From positions 2,392,931 through 2,456,930 of the forward strand of contig NZ_CP014226.1 in assembly GCF_001545155.1 (NCBI RefSeq): 64,000 bases of DNA, given 5' to 3'. This DNA is from Halomonas chromatireducens (lineage in GTDB: Bacteria; Pseudomonadota; Gammaproteobacteria; Pseudomonadales; Halomonadaceae). The notes beneath the pieces were generated by a model. That model was not told where the DNA came from. It searched no databases and saw nothing but the letters and a program-made list of their open reading frames with translations. The position numbers and the translations under genes are program-made. Shown here one piece after another: positions 29,964-38,577 of this stretch. The first letter of the stretch is position 1, and the number at the start of each line of letters is the position of its first letter.

Positions 29964-30371
29964 ATGACCGACCTCGACGATGTGCCCGCCCCCCAGGGAC
30001 AGCTGACGCTCAAGCTAATGGCCTCTCGACAGGACACCAATCTGTATGGCGATATTCCCGGCGGCTGGCTGGTCAGCCACATGGACCAGGCCGCCGAGTT
30101 GGCAGCCGGCCGAGAGGCACATGGCCGCACTGCCACCGTGGCCATCGAAACCATGGATTTCCTCTGCCCGGTACGGGTTGGGTCAACCGTCAATATCTTC
30201 ACTGCCGTCCGCGAGATTGGCCATAGCTCCGTCAAGATTGACGTGGAAGTGTGGATCCGCCAACCCCACGAGCGCGATGGGGACGAGCTCCACAAGGTCA
30301 CCGAGGCGCGCTTCGTGATGGTGGCACTGGACGACAAGGGGCGGATCCGCAGCGTCCATCAGCAAGGCTGA
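29964..30371 (+). CDS. YciA-type acyl-CoA thioesterase
   Basis: The 135-residue protein is a hotdog-fold thioesterase of the YciA type: ASRQDTNLYGDIPGGWLVSHMDQAA contains the catalytic DTN...GDI..GGW pattern, and TMDFLCPVRVGSTVNI is conserved. These hydrolyse acyl-CoA esters to free acids. Start at 29964; upstream in-frame residues are not conserved. It is followed by a terminator. Confidence 0.85.
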   Translation: MTDLDDVPAPQGQLTLKLMASRQDTNLYGDIPGGWLVSHMDQAAELAAGREAHGRTATVAIETMDFLCPVRVGSTVNIFTAVREIGHSSVKIDVEVWIRQPHERDGDELHKVTEARFVMVALDDKGRIRSVHQQG

Positions 30372-30396
30372 AGCCTTTTCTTGCCTTCAGGCACAA

Positions 30397-30421
30397 GAAG
30401 GGCGCCACCTGGGCGCCCTTC
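30397..30421. terminator. Bidirectional terminator between thioesterase and TRAP protein
   Basis: GAAGGGCGCC and its perfect complement form a 10-bp stem with a 5-base loop, placed 25 bases after one gene and 22 bases after the converging one. Confidence 0.7.
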
Positions 30422-30443
30422 CTGTCATAACGTCTTGCCTCGC

Positions 30444-31532
30444 TCACGCACCGACAGCATCGCGTCCCTTCAGATAGGCATACTCACCGATATCACTGAA
30501 TGGTCGCACCAGCGTCTGGAAGGCCTGGTAAGACTCGTAGACCTTCGCAGAATCCGGATCGCTGTCGATCTGATTCTGGATGACCTGCTGCGAGGACTCG
30601 TAGAGGGCCTCCATGACATCCTCGGGGAAGGTGCGCAGCTGGACACCGTGTTCGTCCACCAGGGTATCCAGCGCCTGGGCGTTACGGTAGGCGAACTCGC
30701 TGATCATACCGATGTTCGACGCCTTGGCGGCTTCGCGCACCACATCCTTGAGATCGTCCGGCAGCGCATTCCAGGCATCCAGGTTGACGGTACCTTCCAG
30801 CACGGCGGTGGGCTCGTTCCACACCGAGGTGTAGTAGTAATCAGCAACCTGATGCAGACCGAAAGCCATGTCGTTGTAGGGACCCACCCAGTCGGCAGCA
30901 TCGAGCACGCCGGTCTGCATGGAGGTGAAGATCTCGCCACCCGCCATATTGACGGTGGTGACGCCGATGCCGTTCATGGCCTCGCCGGCCAGGCCCGGCA
31001 GGCGCAGACGGATGCCCTGCATATCGGCCAGTGAGTTGATCTCCTTCTTGAACCAGCCCGCCATCTGCGCGCCGGTATTGCCCACCGCGAAGGGCTTGAG
31101 GTTGTGCTTGGCGTAGATCTCGTCCCACAGCTCCTGACCGCCGCCATGATAGAGCCAGGCGTTGGTTTCGGTGGTGTTCATGCCGAAGGGAACCGCCGTG
31201 AAAAACTGCGACGCGGCGACCTTGCCCCGCCAGTAGTAGGCGGCGGAGTGACCCATTTCAGCGGTACCGGCGGCGACCGCATCGAAGACTTCCATTGCCG
31301 GAACCAGCTCTCCCGCGCCATGAACGCGAACACGCATGCGGCCATTGGAGAGCTTCTCGATACGCTCGGCAAAGTCATTGGCACCGGTGCCCAGAGCGGG
31401 GAAATTGGTCGGCCAGGAGGTAACCATGTCCCAGGTGATGGTTTCCTGCGCGCTGGCCGTGGAAACGAAAGGAGCAGCGGCGGCGCCGGCGGCCCCGAGG
31501 CCGACGGTCTTGAGGAATTTACGGCGTTGCAT
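30444..31532 (-). CDS. Orphan TRAP transporter substrate-binding protein (TakP-like DctP)
   Basis: The 362-residue protein has a Tat-type signal (MQRRKFLKTVGLGAAGAAAA) and a DctP domain with AFGLHQVADYYYTSVW and the typical ITWDMVTSWPTN start and MQTGVLDAADWVGPYNDMAFG. The Asp-Trp and nearby pattern is like TakP, which binds 2-keto acids with sodium. No DctQ or DctM gene is adjacent; uvrD is on one side and a thioesterase on the other. It must use membrane subunits from elsewhere, or serve as a sensor. The substrate is not known. Confidence 0.82.
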   Translation of the reverse strand: MQRRKFLKTVGLGAAGAAAAPFVSTASAQETITWDMVTSWPTNFPALGTGANDFAERIEKLSNGRMRVRVHGAGELVPAMEVFDAVAAGTAEMGHSAAYYWRGKVAASQFFTAVPFGMNTTETNAWLYHGGGQELWDEIYAKHNLKPFAVGNTGAQMAGWFKKEINSLADMQGIRLRLPGLAGEAMNGIGVTTVNMAGGEIFTSMQTGVLDAADWVGPYNDMAFGLHQVADYYYTSVWNEPTAVLEGTVNLDAWNALPDDLKDVVREAAKASNIGMISEFAYRNAQALDTLVDEHGVQLRTFPEDVMEALYESSQQVIQNQIDSDPDSAKVYESYQAFQTLVRPFSDIGEYAYLKGRDAVGA

Positions 31533-31689
31533 GGCGTTCGTGACTCCAAGGGTGATTATTCTGATTCGCGTCTTGTGCAGCGCGATGTGTCCGCCTGAGA
31601 GTATGCGTAAGGAAAAAATAGGCAGCAAGCACGCCTTTTGACGTAGACGTCAACGTACCAGGGGAGCGCAGCCGCAACGCGGCGTTTCC

Positions 31690-33897
31690 TTATAGCGGGG
31701 TGAGCTTGGCAAACCCCAACACCAACCACTTGTCACCCTCGCCTTCGAAGCTGACCTGGACCCGCGCTCGCTCTCCCTCGCCCTCGGCGTTGAGGATCAC
31801 CCCTTCGCCGAACACCGGATGCAGCACCCGCTGCCCCAGGCTCAGGCTGGGGAGATCGCCGCCGCCGTTGACCGAGGTCTGGCGGGAGAGCCCGACCGCA
31901 GGGCGCATGGCCGTCACCGGCCGGGAGATCTGTCCCCGCAGCCGTACCTCTTCCATATACTCGTCGGGAATCTCACGCAGGAAGCGCGAGGCCCGCTGGA
32001 AGGTCTCCTTGCCGTGCATTCGCCGGATCTCGGCATAGGTCAGGTAGAGCTTGCGCATGGCTCGGGTCAGGCCCACATAGCAGAGCCGGCGCTCCTCCTC
32101 GAGACGCCCTGGCTCCTCCAGCGACATCTTGTGAGGAAACAATCCCTCCTCGACCCCGGCAATGAACACCACAGGGAACTCCAGCCCCTTGGCGGAGTGC
32201 AGCGTCATCAGCTGCACGCAGTCCTCGAACTCGTCGGCCTCGTGCTCGCCAGAATTGAGCGCCGCCTCGGAGAGGAAGGCCTCCAGTGCCACGCCACCCT
32301 CTGCCGTCTCCGGCGGCTCGAGTGCCTCGCCCTGGGTGAAGGCGCGGGCGGCGTTGATCAGTTCCTCGAGGTTCTCGACCCGCGCCTGTCCCTTCTCGCC
32401 CTTCTCGCTGCGGTGGTGCTCGACCAGGCCCGAATGCTCGATCACATGGGCGATGATCTCGTGCAGCGCCATGCCGGCGGTCTCGTTGTCCAGCCGCTCG
32501 ATGAGGTCGGCGAACGCCTGGATGGCGTTGCCGGCGCGCCCCTTGAGCGACGCGTCGGCAAGCCCGTCGTGCAGGGCCTGCCACAGCGTGACGTCGGCAT
32601 GGCGGGCTCGTTCGCGCAGGATCTCCACGGTGCGCGTGCCGATGCCCCGGGCCGGCACGTTGATGATGCGCTCCAGCGAGGCGTCATCGTCGCGATTGAG
32701 CAGCAGGCGCAGGTAGGCCAGGGCATTGCGGATCTCGAGACGCTCGTAGAAGCGATGGCCGCCGTAGATGCGATAGGGCATCCCCTGGCGGATCAGGGTC
32801 TCTTCCAGCACCCGCGACTGGGCGTTGGAGCGGTAGAGAATGGCGATCTCGCGGCGATTGTACCCCTCGTCGACCTTTTCCTTGATGGTATCAACGATGA
32901 AGCGCGCCTCATCCAGGTCGTTGAAGCCGGCATAGAGCGAGATCGGCTCCCCGCGGCTGCCAGCCGTCCACAGCTCCTTGCCCATGCGATCGGCGTTGTG
33001 GCTGATCAAGGCGTTGGCGGCTTCGAGAATGGCGCTGGTGGAGCGGTAGTTCTGCTCCAGCCGAACGGTGCGAGTATCGCGAAACTCCTGCTCGAAGCGG
33101 CGGATATTCTCCACCCGGGCGCCGCGCCAGCCGTAGATCGACTGGTCGTCGTCGCCGACCACCGTCATCGGCGTTTTCATGCCGGAGAGCAGCTTGAGCC
33201 AGGCGTACTGCAGGGTATTGGTGTCCTGGAACTCGTCGACCAGCACGTGGCCGAAGCGCTCCTGGTAGAGGGCCAGCAGCGCCGGATTGTCGCGGAGCAG
33301 CTCCAGGCTGCGCAGCAGCAGTTCGCCGAAGTCGACCAGCCCGCCCCGCTCACAGGTCAGCTGGTAGCGCTCATAGAGATCCACCATCTGTGCCAGGTAG
33401 GCATCGCCATGGGCATCCACCTGATGCGACCGCAGCCCCTCCTCCTTGCAGCCGGAAATGAAGGACTGCACCTGGCGAGGCGGGTAGCGCTCGTCATCGA
33501 CGTGATTCTCCTTGAGCAGGCGCTTGACCAGGCGAAGCTGGTCGTCGCTGTCGATGATCTGGAAGTGCTGGGGCAGGCGGGCGTCCTGCCAGTGGGTACG
33601 CAGCAGGCGATGGGCGATGGAGTGGAAGGTGCCGACCCAGACGTTGCGCAGCGACAGCCCCAGCAGCGCCTCGAGGCGGGTGCGCATCTCCCTCGCGGCC
33701 TTGTTGGTGAAGGTCACGGCAAGCACGGCGTAGGGCGACAGGCCCTCGACCTGCATCAGCCAGGCGATGCGATGCACCAGCACACGGGTCTTGCCGGACC
33801 CCGCCCCGGCCAGCACCAGCATGTTGCCCTGGGGAGCGCTGACCGCCTCGTGCTGAGCCGGGTTCAACTGATCTAGAATCGCCGTGACGTCGTCCAT
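31690..33897 (-). CDS. uvrD: DNA helicase II (UvrD/Rep superfamily 1)
   Basis: The 735-residue protein has Walker A VLAGAGSGKTRVL near residue 33, VDEFQDTN, GDDDQSIYGWRGA and VEGLSPYAVLAVTFTNKAA. Later motifs include LMTLHSAKGLEFPVVF and VGLTRAMRKLYLTYA. The C-terminus ends with a region (FGEGVILNAEGEGERARVQV) found in UvrD rather than Rep. UvrD unwinds DNA in nucleotide-excision and mismatch repair. Length is typical. The region upstream of its start (33898-34517) is a repeat array. Confidence 0.95.
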   Translation of the reverse strand: MDDVTAILDQLNPAQHEAVSAPQGNMLVLAGAGSGKTRVLVHRIAWLMQVEGLSPYAVLAVTFTNKAAREMRTRLEALLGLSLRNVWVGTFHSIAHRLLRTHWQDARLPQHFQIIDSDDQLRLVKRLLKENHVDDERYPPRQVQSFISGCKEEGLRSHQVDAHGDAYLAQMVDLYERYQLTCERGGLVDFGELLLRSLELLRDNPALLALYQERFGHVLVDEFQDTNTLQYAWLKLLSGMKTPMTVVGDDDQSIYGWRGARVENIRRFEQEFRDTRTVRLEQNYRSTSAILEAANALISHNADRMGKELWTAGSRGEPISLYAGFNDLDEARFIVDTIKEKVDEGYNRREIAILYRSNAQSRVLEETLIRQGMPYRIYGGHRFYERLEIRNALAYLRLLLNRDDDASLERIINVPARGIGTRTVEILRERARHADVTLWQALHDGLADASLKGRAGNAIQAFADLIERLDNETAGMALHEIIAHVIEHSGLVEHHRSEKGEKGQARVENLEELINAARAFTQGEALEPPETAEGGVALEAFLSEAALNSGEHEADEFEDCVQLMTLHSAKGLEFPVVFIAGVEEGLFPHKMSLEEPGRLEEERRLCYVGLTRAMRKLYLTYAEIRRMHGKETFQRASRFLREIPDEYMEEVRLRGQISRPVTAMRPAVGLSRQTSVNGGGDLPSLSLGQRVLHPVFGEGVILNAEGEGERARVQVSFEGEGDKWLVLGFAKLTPL

Positions 33898-33968
33898 GGG
33901 AAGGGTACTGCCGCTGGAAAAATGAGCGCTCAGCTTAGCATATCCTGACTACGCATAAGACTCGGCGG

Positions 33969-34498
33969 GCGCCTTGGAGGAGGCGGCAACCTCAGTGGTT
34001 ATCGTCAGGCACCGGCAACACCGCCGGGAGGCCTCCGGCCTCCAGTCGCGAGCTAAAGCTGCTCCTACAGCTGTGTAGCTCCTTCCGTGGAGAAAGCAAC
34101 TGTTGGAGCGCTGGTTCCCATCGCGACTGGCGCCGTCAGGCGCCTTGGCGGAGGCTGAAACGCCGGTGATAGCCGCGAACGTTGGCAACCCCGCCGGGAG
34201 GCTTTCGCCTCCAGTCGCGAGCTAAAGCTGCTCCTACAGCGGTGTAGCTCCTTCCGTGGAGAAAGCAACTGTTGGAGCGCTGGTTCCCATCGCGACTGGC
34301 GCCGTCAGGCGCCTTGGCGGAGGCTGAAACGCCGGTGATAGCCGCGAACGTTGGCAACCCCGCCGGGAGGCTTTCGCCTCCAGTCGCGAGCTAAAGCTGC
34401 TCCTACAGCGGTGTAGCTCCTTCCGTGGAGAAAGCAACTGTTGGAGCGCTGGTTCCCATCGCGACCGGCGCCGTCAGGCGCCTTGGCGGAGGCCGCAG
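33969..34498. repeat. Tandem array of about three 169-bp units with REP-like palindromes
   Basis: The phrase GCGCCTTGG recurs at 33969 (divergent copy), 34140, 34309 and 34478, a period of 169 bases (171 for the first). The second and third units are nearly identical; the first is diverged and the last is a short stub. Each unit contains inverted pieces (TCGCGA...GCTCCTACAG and CTGTTGGAGCG...TCGCGA) that resemble bacterial REP/BIME sequences. No gene with family features lies within. The whole gap 33898-34517 between uvrD and hexR is this array plus short flanks. Confidence 0.8.
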
Positions 34499-34517
34499 TG
34501 TTATCCCCAACGCTGGG

Positions 34518-35381
34518 CTACGGCTTGCCTTCCTGCTCCGGAAACCTGAGCGGCGTCAGGCTCTTCTTCACCGCCTTGAGCTGCTCGGCGAGCCGGGGGC
34601 CGCGGGTCTTGGCCACCCCGACAGCCAGCACGTCGACCAACACCAGATGGGCGATGCGCGAACTCATCGGGGTGTATATCTCGGTGTCCTCATGGACGTC
34701 GATATAAAGCGGCAGGGTCACCTCCTCGGAGAGCGGCGAACCGCTGGGGCAAAGGCCAATCACCGTGGCACCCGCCTCGCGGGCCAGGCGCACGCTGGCG
34801 ACCAACGCCCGGGTCCGGCCGGTCTGGGAGATCGCCACGACGACATCTCCCTCCTTGAGGGTCACCGCCGACATGTTCTGCATGTGCGGATCGGCGTAGG
34901 CGGCGGTAGATATCTGCAGACGAAAGAACTTGTGCTGGGCATCGAAGGCAACCGCACCGGATGCACCGAAGCCATAGAACTCCACCCGGTTGGCCATGGC
35001 CAACGCCTGGATCGCCCGGCTCAAGGCTTCGTTATCCAGTCGATCACGCACAGAGAGCAAGGTGCCCACGGTGGAATCGAAGATGCTCTGGGAGAATTCG
35101 GCTACCGAATCGTCGTCGTTCATGGAGAACTGGGCGAACTGGCTTCCTGAAGCCAGCATCTGCGCAAGCTTGAGCTTGAAGTCCTGAAAGCCATTGCAAC
35201 CGAGCGCCCGGCAAAAGCGCACCACGGTCGGCTCGCTGACCTTGGCCTCGGTAGCCAGATCGACGATGCGCATGTGGATGACTTCATCTGGGTTGCGCAG
35301 GACATAGCGCGCCACCTTCTGCTCGGAGCGGCGAAAGTGCTCCATGCGGCGTCTCATTTCATCGAACAGGGCGCGGCTCAC
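34518..35381 (-). CDS. hexR: HexR-like RpiR-family transcriptional regulator
   Basis: The 287-residue protein has an N-terminal helix-turn-helix (SEPTVVRFCRALG) and a C-terminal SIS sugar-phosphate domain (FYGFGASGAVAFDAQHKFFRL, VVVAISQTGRTRALV). EDTEIYTPMSSR and DVLAVG match HexR closely. HexR senses 2-keto-3-deoxy-6-phosphogluconate and controls the Entner-Doudoroff and central carbon genes in gammaproteobacteria. No sugar-metabolism operon is beside it, so its targets would be elsewhere. Confidence 0.75.
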   Translation of the reverse strand: MSRALFDEMRRRMEHFRRSEQKVARYVLRNPDEVIHMRIVDLATEAKVSEPTVVRFCRALGCNGFQDFKLKLAQMLASGSQFAQFSMNDDDSVAEFSQSIFDSTVGTLLSVRDRLDNEALSRAIQALAMANRVEFYGFGASGAVAFDAQHKFFRLQISTAAYADPHMQNMSAVTLKEGDVVVAISQTGRTRALVASVRLAREAGATVIGLCPSGSPLSEEVTLPLYIDVHEDTEIYTPMSSRIAHLVLVDVLAVGVAKTRGPRLAEQLKAVKKSLTPLRFPEQEGKP

Positions 35382-35592
35382 GCTGAACTCCTTGGTTGGC
35401 AGTCGCAGGGTTCAGTATGCCCCATCACGAAGGCGATATGGAATTTCGCCCTGCTGCGTGAAATGACCCACTTAGTCATCATCCTGTCAAGTAGGGTATA
35501 GTAGAAAAGCTTGGCCGCCATCTAGCTGGGTGACGGCATGCCGACAACCGTAGGCAAGAAGAGACGATAAAGAAGAAGAGGGAGAGTCGATC

Positions 35593-35793
35593 ATGAGCAA
35601 GATCGAACGCGTAACTTCCGTCAAGAGTGAGCTTCTCGACATCTTCATGAGCTTGAAAGTCGCCGAACACGAGAAACGCTCACGCACCGCCGCTCAGCGC
35701 AATTTGCGGGCGCGCCGCGGCATCGAGCTGCACAACGAATTCAAGGAGCTGGAGCGAAATATCGCCGATCTGGCCGAAGACGAAAAGCATTGA
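35593..35793 (+). CDS. Small charged conserved hypothetical protein
   Basis: The 66-residue protein is rich in Arg, Lys and Glu and predicted to be helical (RSRTAAQRNLRARRGIELHNEF). AGGGAGAG stands 7 bases before the start, and a perfect terminator follows, so it is a real short gene. It loosely resembles small PA3496-type regulatory proteins of pseudomonads, but that is only a pattern impression. It is expressed alone. Confidence 0.6.
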   Translation: MSKIERVTSVKSELLDIFMSLKVAEHEKRSRTAAQRNLRARRGIELHNEFKELERNIADLAEDEKH

Positions 35794-35794
35794 C

Positions 35795-35818
35795 GACGGC
35801 CGCCTGCCGGCGGCCGTC
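35795..35818 (+). terminator. Terminator of the 66-residue gene
   Basis: GACGGCCGCC and its perfect complement form a 10-bp stem with a 4-base loop 1 base after the stop. No T run is visible, so termination may be weak. Confidence 0.55.
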
Positions 35819-35833
35819 CAAGGCAGTCACTCA

Positions 35834-35852
35834 AGCCCCGTCTGGCGGGGCT
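35834..35852 (-). terminator. Hairpin after the sodium-dependent transporter
   Basis: AGCCCCG and CGGGGCT flank a 5-base loop, 10 bases after the stop of the converging transporter. Read on the minus strand it is followed by TGAGTGACTG, so no T run is visible and the call is weak. Confidence 0.45.
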
Positions 35853-35862
35853 CAGGGACCTG

Positions 35863-37209
35863 TCACCCCAGCAAGCTGTTGACAAACACCAGGATCACGC
35901 CCAGCGGCGCAATATAGCGCGCCACCACAAACCAGAGCGTCTCGCTGCCGGCGCTCAGGTTCAACTCCGCGGCAACGCTCTTTCGATCCAGGCACCAGGC
36001 CACGAAGACGATGGCGCCAAGACCGGTCAGCGGCAGCAGGATCGTGCTGGTGAAGGTATCCAGCAGGTCGAAGACATTGAGGCCGAAGATCAGGAACTCG
36101 TCCCAGACGTTGAACGACATCAATGCCGCGATACCCAGCGCCCAGACCGCAGCGCCGCCGGCAAGCGTGGCCATCACCCGGGTCAGGGGCGATCGCTCTT
36201 CGACGAACTCCACCACCGGCTCCAGCAGTGAAATCGCAGAAGTCAGGGCGGCGAAGGTCAGCAGCAGGAAGAACATCAGCCCGAGGATCATGCCACCGGT
36301 CATGTTGCCGAAGGCCAGGGGCAGGGTGACGAAGATCAGCCCCGGCCCTTCCCCGGCGCTGAGGCCGTTGGCAAAGACGATGGGGAAGATAGCCAGCCCC
36401 GCCAGCAGTGCGATCACGGTATCGAGAATAATCACCGTACGCGCCGTGCCGAGCAGGTTGACGTCCTCACCCAGGTAGGAGCCGTAGGCCATCATGATGC
36501 CCATCCCCAACGACAGGGTGAAGAAGGCCTGACCCATGGCGGCCAAAACGATATCGCCACTCAAGGCGCCCCAGTCAGGGCGGAACATGAAGGCCAGCGC
36601 CTCACCGAAGTGCCCCGTGGTCATGCCATAGCCCACCAGCACGATCATCAATACCACCAGCGCCGGCATCAGCGTGCGCACGGCCCCTTCCAGGCCCTTG
36701 GTCACACCGCGAGCAACGATCCATATCACTAGAGCCATGAAGGCGGTATGCCAAAGCAGCAGCACGCCGGGACTACCCAGCAGCCCACCGAAGATAGCAC
36801 CGACACTGTCGGCATCCTGGCCGGTGAAAGTGCCGGTCACGGAGTTGAGGGTGTAGTAGAGAGACCAGCCACCAATGACGCTGTAGAAGGAGAGGATCAG
36901 GAAGGCGGCCAAGACACCGCTGACGCCGACCAGTGCCCAGGCCCTGGTTTGACCACTGCTGGACGCCAGTTTCAGCATGGCATTGACGGGGTTGTTCTGG
37001 CCACGCCGCCCGATCATCCATTCGGCGACGAGTATCGGTAAACCAATCACCGCGACACAGGCCAGATATACCAATACGAAGGCGGCGCCGCCGCTCTCTC
37101 CCACCATGTAGGAAAACCGCCAGATATTGCCCAGCCCCACTGCAGAGCCGGCAGCGGCTAGCACGAAGGTCATCTTCGACGACCACTGTGCGTGGACGAG
37201 TTTCGACAT
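35863..37209 (-). CDS. Sodium-dependent neurotransmitter-symporter-family transporter
   Basis: The 448-residue integral membrane protein starts with WSSKMTFVLAAAGSAVGLGN and IWRFSYMVGESGGAAFVLVY, the signature of NSS (LeuT-like) transporters, and shows about 11 membrane helices. NSS proteins move amino acids or related amines with sodium. The substrate is not readable. A long (723-base) upstream gap contains a palindrome that may regulate it. Confidence 0.82.
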   Translation of the reverse strand: MSKLVHAQWSSKMTFVLAAAGSAVGLGNIWRFSYMVGESGGAAFVLVYLACVAVIGLPILVAEWMIGRRGQNNPVNAMLKLASSSGQTRAWALVGVSGVLAAFLILSFYSVIGGWSLYYTLNSVTGTFTGQDADSVGAIFGGLLGSPGVLLLWHTAFMALVIWIVARGVTKGLEGAVRTLMPALVVLMIVLVGYGMTTGHFGEALAFMFRPDWGALSGDIVLAAMGQAFFTLSLGMGIMMAYGSYLGEDVNLLGTARTVIILDTVIALLAGLAIFPIVFANGLSAGEGPGLIFVTLPLAFGNMTGGMILGLMFFLLLTFAALTSAISLLEPVVEFVEERSPLTRVMATLAGGAAVWALGIAALMSFNVWDEFLIFGLNVFDLLDTFTSTILLPLTGLGAIVFVAWCLDRKSVAAELNLSAGSETLWFVVARYIAPLGVILVFVNSLLG

Positions 37210-37296
37210 GAATCACCTATTATTGTACATGCGAGCGTTGGATGAGGTTATTGATATGCAACAAGACAAATAACCAGTTTGAATGAGGTATTTTTG

Positions 37297-37328
37297 CCAT
37301 TTAATCGGTAAATTTATCCGATAAATGG
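37297..37328. promoter_or_regulatory. Imperfect palindrome in the transporter upstream region
   Basis: CCATTTAATCGG and CCGATAAATGG form an imperfect inverted repeat around an AT-rich centre, 88 bases before the transporter start. It may be an operator. The rest of 37210-37932 holds no gene I recognise; it is AT-rich with weak promoter-like stretches. Confidence 0.4.
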
Positions 37329-37932
37329 CCTGATGGCCAGTGATTGACCAATCCGATGCGGCTCTTCGGCAGTGATCGGGGCGAGTCGAACCTGCCATTT
37401 CCAGCGTGGCACGCCGGTGGTGAAGAGAAGGTAGGAGAGGCTGGTCATGCATGGAGGGTAGGCGCCACGGTGAGACGCCATGAATAGGTGCCGAAAGGAC
37501 AAGAGAAAATAGAGTTTTCCCCCGTTTTATCCACAAGATGCATCGCTCTATTTTGAGTGTGGAATGGTGTCCGATAACCGCCTGATTGCACCAACGGGCG
37601 GTGTGATACGGAAGCTGTCCCCCGTGTAAAACGCGTGTAATGGGCCTTTCAGCGCTTCCGCCGCGCTAGTGGCACAAGCAGGTGGGGTTGAGGAGTCATG
37701 AGAACGGCGGACGAGGAGCGAGCCGTGTGGGACTACCCATCAATAGTTATCAACAGGTGCCATGACGGCACTCAAATGGCTCGCTGGGCAAAATACGGAT
37801 ACAGTTCAGACATATCTGCATTTTTTCTGTAACAAAAAGAAGAGGCAGCGCCGCTCGCCTGGTGGCAGCATGGCCCTTCCGCGCCGTGGGGAGCATCAAC
37901 CGGAGGCGTCAGTCTGGGAACAGTGGTGAATC

Positions 37933-38535
37933 ATGGGAAAGAATCTAAACCTTGTTCTGTTCGAGCGCATCAATGCCGCTCCGGATAGCCAACCAGAATG
38001 GCTGATGATGGCCGAGATCTGTGCGGTCTATCTGATCTGGTTCATCCCTGCACTCTTGGTAATTGGCTGGCTGCGCGGCAGCGACCGGCTCAAGCAGCCC
38101 CTCCTCGAAGCCTTTATCGCCACGATGCTCGCCCTGGCGGCCAGCTGGTTGATCGGCTATCTGTGGCCGACGCCCAGACCTTTCATGGTGCCGCTAGGGC
38201 AGCATTTTCTCGATCATTCGCCAACCCCCGCCTTCCCCAGCAACCATATGACGATCATGCTGACCATGGCCTTCAGCCTCATGCTGCACGCCAAGACCCG
38301 GCGTATTGGTCGCTACCTGCTTCTCCTGGCTCTGCCCGTGGCCTGGGCGCGAGTCTTCCTCGGCGTTCACTTCCCCCAGGACATGCTGGGCGCCACCCTG
38401 CTGGCCGCGGCCATGGCACTGCTGGTAGGAGCCAGCCGCAACTGGCTGATACTGCCCTTCTATCACCATGTGGCGAGACGACTCTATCATCTGCTTTTTG
38501 CACCGCTGATAGCCCGGGGCTGGGTACAGCGCTGA
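37933..38535 (+). CDS. PAP2-family undecaprenyl diphosphatase
   Basis: The 200-residue membrane protein has the PAP2 motifs TPRPFM, AFPSNHMTIM and RVFLGVHFPQDMLGA, with the catalytic residues KxxxxxxRP-, PSGH- and SRxxxxxHxxxD-like patterns (PSNH here). It resembles BcrC, which dephosphorylates undecaprenyl diphosphate at the outer face of the membrane during cell-wall recycling. Its gene is next to glmS and glmU, which supply the precursor UDP-GlcNAc. A second, unrelated enzyme for the same reaction (UppP) is at 42974. Confidence 0.78.
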   Translation: MGKNLNLVLFERINAAPDSQPEWLMMAEICAVYLIWFIPALLVIGWLRGSDRLKQPLLEAFIATMLALAASWLIGYLWPTPRPFMVPLGQHFLDHSPTPAFPSNHMTIMLTMAFSLMLHAKTRRIGRYLLLLALPVAWARVFLGVHFPQDMLGATLLAAAMALLVGASRNWLILPFYHHVARRLYHLLFAPLIARGWVQR

Positions 38536-38555
38536 GCCCGATGCGGGCTCAGCGC
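38529..38555. terminator. Terminator overlapping the PAP2 stop codon
   Basis: GCGCTGAGCCCG and its perfect complement form a 12-bp stem with a 3-base loop. The stem contains the stop codon of the PAP2 gene (TGA at 38533). It may also serve converging glmS. Confidence 0.65.
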
Positions 38556-38577
38556 CATCCCGGGGCGACTTCACGGG

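Noticed and set aside
33969..34498. CRISPR array
   Set aside because: The repeat unit is 169 bp with no variable spacers and no cas genes are in the window.
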